Of a DNA stretch of 64,000 nt, positions 57,901-64,000 are shown piece after piece. Origin of the DNA: Galaxea fascicularis (Eukaryota; Cnidaria; Anthozoa; Scleractinia; Euphylliidae); contig OX419338.1 of assembly GCA_948470475.1 (NCBI GenBank), positions 21,750,640-21,814,639 of the forward strand. Direction: 5' to 3'. The translations under genes and the position numbers were made by a program. Each line of letters begins with the position of its first letter. The stretch's first letter is position 1. The notes under the pieces were generated by a model. It was not told where the DNA came from. It saw only the letters and a list, made by a program, of their open reading frames with translations, and did not search any database.

Positions 57901-60900
57901 CGTTGGCTATCCAGCCATAAAATACTCATATTAAGCTTAAGACTTAGATATTATCACTTTTACGAACTCTTTCAAAGTTGCCAGGAAGCTAAGATCCTGA
58001 GTGTAATTTGGCATCATTAAATGTTAATGAATATTGTTTTAAACCTTTTTCTGTGTTTTTACTGCCCGATTTGGCGCTAGTGATCTTTAATCAGGTGGTA
58101 TTGCATCTTGTCTCTTGGACTTTTCTGAAAATAGCGTCGTTTCCTAGGAAGCTAAGAGGGTCTTCTCTTGTCAAAGAATTAGAAGTTTCATGTTGCGAGG
58201 TGAATGTTTTTTGCCCGTTGCTGTGGAAACTAAAATCAAAATAGACCTCTATGGACACCAAGTTTGCCGGCCATACATATTTTTTTGTTTTTAACCATGT
58301 TTACCTTAATAAATTTCAGTTATGGTGCAATTATTTGAATTGTTAAGACGGGTTTATCATAGTTCAGCTATCACTCGGTGATACACGGTATATTTGATAA
58401 CCTTTTAGTACTAGACGGCGAATATAATTATCGTTGCCAAGTTAGCAGAGGCGAAAATAGATGAAGATACTATACCGACGAAACGGTGTTAATCGCCAAT
58501 ATCTTGGACATCATTATAATATTGGATTTAATGAAGTGGCTTTTTTATTTAAACACGTAATCTTTCTTAAATAAAGTAAAAAATTACCAACTTCTGTTTT
58601 TATCATTGCACAAAGTATCAAAGAAACCGAAGCGCGAAAAAGAAACATCGTGAATAACATACGTACACAGCAAAGATTCCAAAAGGAAACATTTTGCAAC
58701 TGGGGATTACGGGGAAAGAAATAGTAACAGTTACAAGTTTTTTCAAGTAGTGCAGCAGGCGGAGAAAACTGAACTTTAAGCAGCAGGGTGCATGAGCAAT
58801 ATTGCCCGTGAATTCAGTGTATTGTTTCATGGAACGGACGGTATAAGTAATGTGTCAATAGCTTCTTTAGTGCCCAAAATAGAGAAAGAAACAATTGCTT
58901 CAGAAATGGCAGTGCTGGTTACTTATTCCAATAATTCGTCGAGCTTATTGGATGGAACTCTGGAAAACTTGAAGACAACTTAATTTTATACAACTGAGGG
59001 ACCTACAAGCATATTCTAAGAGTGAGATGAATCTATGAAATGCGTTTGTAATTAACAATATTAATGTTATCAAATGTTTGCCTACACTTGACGACAAGTA
59101 TAAGAGGAAAGTGTTGGATCGATGTGCGAACGGCACCGAAACCCGTAACAAGAGAAAACGGGCATCTTCAAGCCCACTGTTCAGGCACCAGCGGAAGGAA
59201 ACATGAAAGTCACGAATTTGGTCGAAATGTGAAAGGCCCCTTGAGCCAGATCGCACTAAGCTGCTGTCCAATAGGATGAATTACATGGTTGTAATCGACT
59301 TTGTAAGGTGCACAGAGATTACTAGGAATCCCTGTATTACTACAACACAGTCCGTCTTAGGTAAGGCCGTCCTAATAACGCCAATCAATTATCTCAATGT
59401 TGAATCTGTCCCTATGTCTTATTTATACCGCCTCATGATAATGAAATCTTAAAAAAGCACTGAAAAGACGATGCAGGCTGTAGTAAGTTTCCAAACACCA
59501 GCCATTGCATGGAGAACCTGAACTTGATTTGTGATGATCGTAAAATGGTTATGTTAAAGCTATATCTTTGTCTTGAGGCCAAACTTCTCATAGAGAGCGA
59601 TTTTCATACTCAAAATATATGGCTCCAAGAGAGTGGTTCTAGAGGAGGAAAAACAAATTAAGGGCTACAATGGTTACTACTTGGCAAGAGGGAAAAACTT
59701 GAAAAGTGGCGGCCTCACTCTTTTTTAAAGGTGCAATCCGCTTCCGTCTCACTCGTTGCTAATGAGGCTTATTTATAACTTCACTGCACACCTCGTGTGT
59801 CACAGTTATATCGCCCCTCAAACCTCATGACAGTTTAGATCTTTTGGTGAGAGAAACTGTATTGATTTATGATGTCTGTGGCTAAGATCATGAGAACTTC
59901 AACTCATTCATCTTTTTATGGTTAGTAACCAGGTAAATATTGCTAACTAGGATATTTGTACTTTCATATACTCGTGAAAATTTGGGTCTCAAATTAATTG
60001 TCTAATTACGCCGTGCAAGTACCTTGTCAATGAAGATTTGCTAAAATATATAACGGCAAAAACAAACAATAAAATCCGACAATGGAGTTATCACTACTCC
60101 GAGGTGTCGGATTTTGCGAGCATCTTGACATTCTGAAAAAGCAAGGATATGAATTATTATTCAAGTTGAAGTCTAACCGAATCCCGACGCTACCAGTTTT
60201 TCTGACAAAACATTGGGCCATTTTGCGACGAACAACAAAATCAGCGGCACTTATAAATACATAGATCTCGTTTTCATTGTAATGAACGAGAAAGTAGCAT
60301 TGACTAAGGTGATAACATCTTTAATTCATGTTGTTTATCTGTGACAACACTCCACACCGGCACAAAAAAGCGAACAAGTCGTGTATTTGTAAGAATGATG
60401 AAAGTCAGGCGTAAAAGCGGTAAGAAAACCCCGAGGGGTTGGACACCTAGAGTGTCGTCGAGCGCACGTGAGAGGAACGAGTGTGTGCTTTTTGCCGAGA
60501 TTACGTAATGTTTTGTGTTGGTTGTTGTAAAAGATATTCGAGGATACACAGTTTATTACCAAATAGAAGTACGACTTGGGAGAAAACAAATGCATTGAAT
60601 TTGTCATCTTTTGCATTGCGTGCAACATATTAGTCAGAAAAATATAAATAGTTTGCTCGTTTGAATACATTTTTACTTATATTGTACAAGTACTTTGATG
60701 CAATTGTAGATGTCAATCGTGTAGCATCAACACTGTGATCTCCCTGTAATGGCTGGTCTGTGAAGTTTTGTTAGAGTGTATTTTCGTGTAGTTAATGTCT
60801 ATCCTTCTCTGAATTTAAGGAACGTTTCGACATCAAACCAAACTTCCTCGTTTTTATGGTCTTATATCTGCCCGGCTAAAATCGGCGAAAAAGTACAGTA

Positions 60901-61469
60901 AAAGACAAACTCCGGCCAAAAGGAAATCACGACAACTCTGTTGACGTTTTTTGAGAACTAAAAAGCCAATAGAATAGCTTATCAGAAGCTTGTCGGCTCG
61001 AAACAGACCAGCCCCAAAAAAGCCCAAAACAAATGGGTTGCTGACTGCGACATGCTCCGCTCTGATTTAATCAACTGCAAGGCTGCACACAAACTTCCCT
61101 TTCGCTGTACCAAAATATATCCAAATTAATAATTTTCCAGTTTAAACTGCTTCATAGACGATTGCCAACAATGATTTTTTGCAAAAATTAGTTTCAGACA
61201 AATGATCTTTGCACTTTCTGTAAGGACGAAAAGGAATCCCTTATAGCTATAACAGCTCGATTTCTCCGGCCTTAGTCCTTAGCCTAAAAACAAATTCCAT
61301 CTCTAACACACAGCAGTACTTTTACTTTCTAGTCGGCAGATATTATATTTGGATTTGTAAAATACAAGAAGCAATTACCAAGATTGAATGGTTCTCAATT
61401 TTCCTATCTTCTCTCAATGGTTCCGCAAAAAAAACCCCAAAACCCTCCGCACCCCCCTTAAACGAAATA
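57901..61469. other. Upstream flank of gene C; no gene recognised
   Basis: Only short frames without motifs. A hairpin lies at 60071-60115. No shared block with the upstream regions of genes A or B beyond the TATA box was noticed. Confidence 0.4.
60071..60115. repeat. Nested hairpin
   Basis: AAAATCCGACA pairs with TGTCGGATTTT (11 bp), and inside it GGAGT pairs with ACTCC. The total span is 45 bp. Confidence 0.7.
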
Positions 61470-61919
61470 GGGAGTTTAAGATTCTACGACGGCAACGGCA
61501 ACGAAAACGTCATTTCAAAATACAAATTCTCGTTTGTGTAACTCTTTCGCGATTATTCCAATTTGCTTAACATGAAAAATGCTGGTGAGCTGTCCAGGGC
61601 CTAAATTACTATGAACGATGTTAAAGCAAAGAAAGAGAAAGAAAAACTTGTCACCATACACTCACGTTCTCGAGAAAACCCCAAATTTGGTCATTTCACG
61701 TTCTTGTTTCGCAGAGGACGGCAAAGAAATGTACCAAAATGTTTTTTCTTCCTCTTTCTTTGCTTCAACATCGTTCATAGTAATTTAGGCCCTGGCCAGC
61801 TCGCCAGCATTTTTCATGTTAAACAAATTGGAATAATCGCAAAAGAGTTACACAAACGAGAAGTTGTATTTTGAAATGACCTTTTCGTTGCCGTTGCCGT
61901 CGTAGAATCTTAAACTCCC
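61470..61919. mobile_element. 450-bp fold-back element with TA target site
   Basis: Arms of about 175 bp are inverted. The left starts GGGAGTTTAAGATTCTACGA and the right ends with its complement; both then share CGGCAACGGCAACG, GCTTAACATGAAAAATGCTG and GGGCCTAAATTACTATGAAC. TA lies on both sides (61468-61469 and 61920-61921). It resembles 43103-44064 in its TTTAAG ends and GGCAACGG repeats, so both may belong to one non-autonomous Tc1/mariner-like family. Confidence 0.85.
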
Positions 61920-62504
61920 TAATGATCTGAACGTAACGGATAAAGACAAGTCATGTGGCATTCGTTTATTGACTAGCCTTTTAGTTTCGATCTGACGGGC
62001 TTTCGTTCCAATATAAATGTTGATTATTATTATTACAAGTGAAACCGGAAATAACAATATATAATTATATATCCCTTAAAAAGGTAGATATAAGGCCAAG
62101 AAACAAAATGATGGCCGAAAAGGGTAACCTTTAATGCCATATATTACGGCGAGACATGACTAACCTTCTTCAGGGGCAACACTGAAGCAAAGTAAAAATG
62201 GAGAAAACGGTTAAATTACAGAAATAGAAATAAAAAGAGAGAGAGTGAGAGAGATGCTCTGAAAACACACCTATCCACTCTTGTTCTGACAGTTTTTTTA
62301 GTTCACGATAGACCAAAAAATAAATGTTTTGCAATTTTTTTCTTTGGTTAAAATTACGAAGGAAGACATTGCCCTATGTCTATGTTTGTCATCGAATCGT
62401 AGATTCTCCACACCTCGCGATCCACACGTCATTTTGTTTAACCAATCACAGAAAGTGAATCGACCTTTTGAAACGAAGCGACGGTTTGCTTGCGACAGCG
62501 CTGT

Positions 62505-62970
62505 AGCTGTGGTGAAAGTGGTATTTGCGGTCAAGTTTAACAAAGTAATAGGAAATTTCTAGTCCGAAGGTTAACTACATTCAAAACGGTGAAACGATTT
62601 TGAAATTTGGTTGATCCTGTCTCATAAAACTTTAGACCAAGTCAGTGGATTAACGAGCACATGAACGTCGTGCGATATCTCGTTCGACTCTCTGGTTCCG
62701 CCACTTCGACTAGGTCACCTGAAGATGTGTTAGACTGTGAAAGATTTGTGTGGTGAAAGAGCTGTGGTGAAAAGCTGAAATGGTCGCCAAAATGGGAAAT
62801 TTGCCGTCAAATTCAACCAAGTAATGGAAAATTTCTAGTCCGAAGCATAAAACTTTAGATCAAGTCCGTGGATTAACGACGTCCACGTCAACGCTGTGCG
62901 ATACCTCGTTCGACTCGACTCTCCGTCCGCCACTTCGACTAAGTCACGTGAAGATGTGTTAGACTGTGAA
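62505..62970 (+). repeat. About 230-250 bp tandem duplication
   Basis: AGCTGTGGTGAAA, GGAAATTTCTAGTCCGAAG, CATAAAACTTTAGA(C/T)CAAGTC and GAAGATGTGTTAGACTGTGA occur in order twice (about 62508-62741 and 62759-62968). The second unit lacks about 45 bp in the middle. Confidence 0.8.
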
Positions 62971-64000
62971 AATATTTTTAACTGGCCACTCTGACTTGAT
63001 GGACGGCTTTGTGGATGTATCTAAAGCGTTGTGAAAGGGATTGTATTCGCGCCGCGACTGCATTCGACAACACATAAATTTTCCCGCCCTGCTTGGAGCA
63101 TGACTAAATTAAGACGAAGGATGTGTGATTTACGCAGTGGCCCGATGTAGCCTTTTCGACGATTGGAGAAGGTATTTACCGTTGACCTTTTATTTAGTCG
63201 TTTTCTTCAAAAAACTCGGTCAACAGATAAGCCAGATAAGCGTTGTCTTTATGTGCCCAACGCTAGGCAAGAAGTTAAGCCTACTCTCAAATTTGGTTTT
63301 CAAGTTTATCGTCAGTTTGTTTGTGAAGAAGGTTTTCAGGATTTCTGTGTTGGACCCATTCTTATAGCAAATTACATTTTAATTTCCCCTCAATTTAAAA
63401 AATAGATTCAAATGAAATTTACATTGTTGTAAGAAGGTTTTTCTTCAGACTATCATTTGTAAATAGGTGCCACAAACCAGAAGCGTAACACTTTGTAAAA
63501 CTGCCAAACCTATTAAAACAATTATTTGCTAATCTTTCTTTGTTTTTTCGACTGGTTCTTGGTCGGTTTTGACATAAACTTAAGTACTTGACGTCTTCAA
63601 AGTTATTAATCTTAGGTACTTTCTGCGTTTAGCGCGCACGTACACGAACTCGCACAAACAGCCGTGATTTTAAAACTTTTCTCTGTTTCTGCTGAATCTT
63701 TGACATACAATTTTTAGCTTTATAAAAATTGAATTAAATTATGTGAACCCCCATGCATTACAACCTCTGTGAAAACGTTTTTTGTAGTACAGTAATTTTC
63801 AGATACAACAAAAGGTTTCGCCACTCAAATTAAACTTGGGGTAATCCATTTGAAAGCACGAACTGTTCCAGTATTTGTTTATGCGCAACTATTTTTCTTA
63901 GGCCAATACTTTGAATAATGGATTTATTGTACACTTTGTTATAAATGTAATAGGGAATTTAGTTCATGGACAGTATAAAATAAAGTTTTGATGTCTGTGT
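62971..64000. other. No gene recognised
   Basis: Two overlapping short plus-strand frames (63125-63405) in different phases have no motif. Nothing assigned up to the window edge. Confidence 0.4.

Noticed and set aside
60082..60264. Short plus-strand ORF beginning in the 60071 hairpin
   Set aside because: 60 codons, no motif, starts inside an inverted repeat.

Overview
This is nuclear DNA from an animal, most likely an anthozoan cnidarian and probably a stony coral. It is AT-rich, has spliced genes with metazoan splice signals and TATA boxes, and is crowded with DIRS-order, Gypsy, LINE and SINE remnants and small terminal-inverted-repeat (TIR) elements. I recognise two tRNA-derived repeats (17670 and 23236/23480) as types common in coral DNA. 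The taxon is an inference, not a read-out.

The main content is three paralogous genes for secreted, extremely aspartate-rich proteins: gene A (minus, 7753 to 5426, 316 aa), gene B (plus, 26534 to 30849, 857 aa) and gene C (minus, 57844 to 56363, 140 aa). Each has a TATA box 50-80 bp before the ATG. Each has a first coding exon of exactly 82 bp that encodes a signal peptide ending in SLPLP. Each then has one phase-1 intron (1377, 1742 and 1059 bp) and one exon made almost entirely of Asp-rich repeats. A and B end in a hydrophobic tail that looks like a GPI signal or membrane anchor; C does not. The architecture matches the coral acid-rich / secreted acidic proteins (CARP/SAP class) of the skeletal organic matrix, so I read this as a candidate biomineralization gene cluster. 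The gene models come from direct reading; the role is inferred. The main exon of gene B has no usable in-frame start codon before its tail, so simple ORF scanning misses it and finds long spurious ORFs in other frames.

Layout. 1-1.5 kb: DIRS-order remnant. 1.9-4.1 kb: dispersed repeat of unknown class, with a second copy at 32.1-35.2 kb. 5.4-7.8 kb: gene A. 10.9-11.8 kb: truncated LINE. 12.3-17.4 kb: DIRS-order element with split direct repeats, and a 166-bp satellite inside its gag. 17.7-19.6 kb: SINE, OTU-like fragment, fold-back element, microsatellite. 20.1-21.3 and 24.8-26.0 kb: diverged segmental duplication just upstream of gene B. 23.2-23.6 kb: palindromic pair of tRNA-like genes. 26.4-30.8 kb: gene B. 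35.2-47.0 kb: decayed Gypsy element split by a 7.8-kb segment that carries a kinase pseudogene and several nested repeats. 49.2-51.8 kb: tRNA-Leu pseudogene, L1/Tx1-type LINE remnant, integrase-type helix-turn-helix fragment. 52.3 and 56.0 kb: TIR elements. 56.4-57.9 kb: gene C. 61.5-64 kb: fold-back element and a tandem duplication. Apart from the three acidic genes, no other host gene is convincing.
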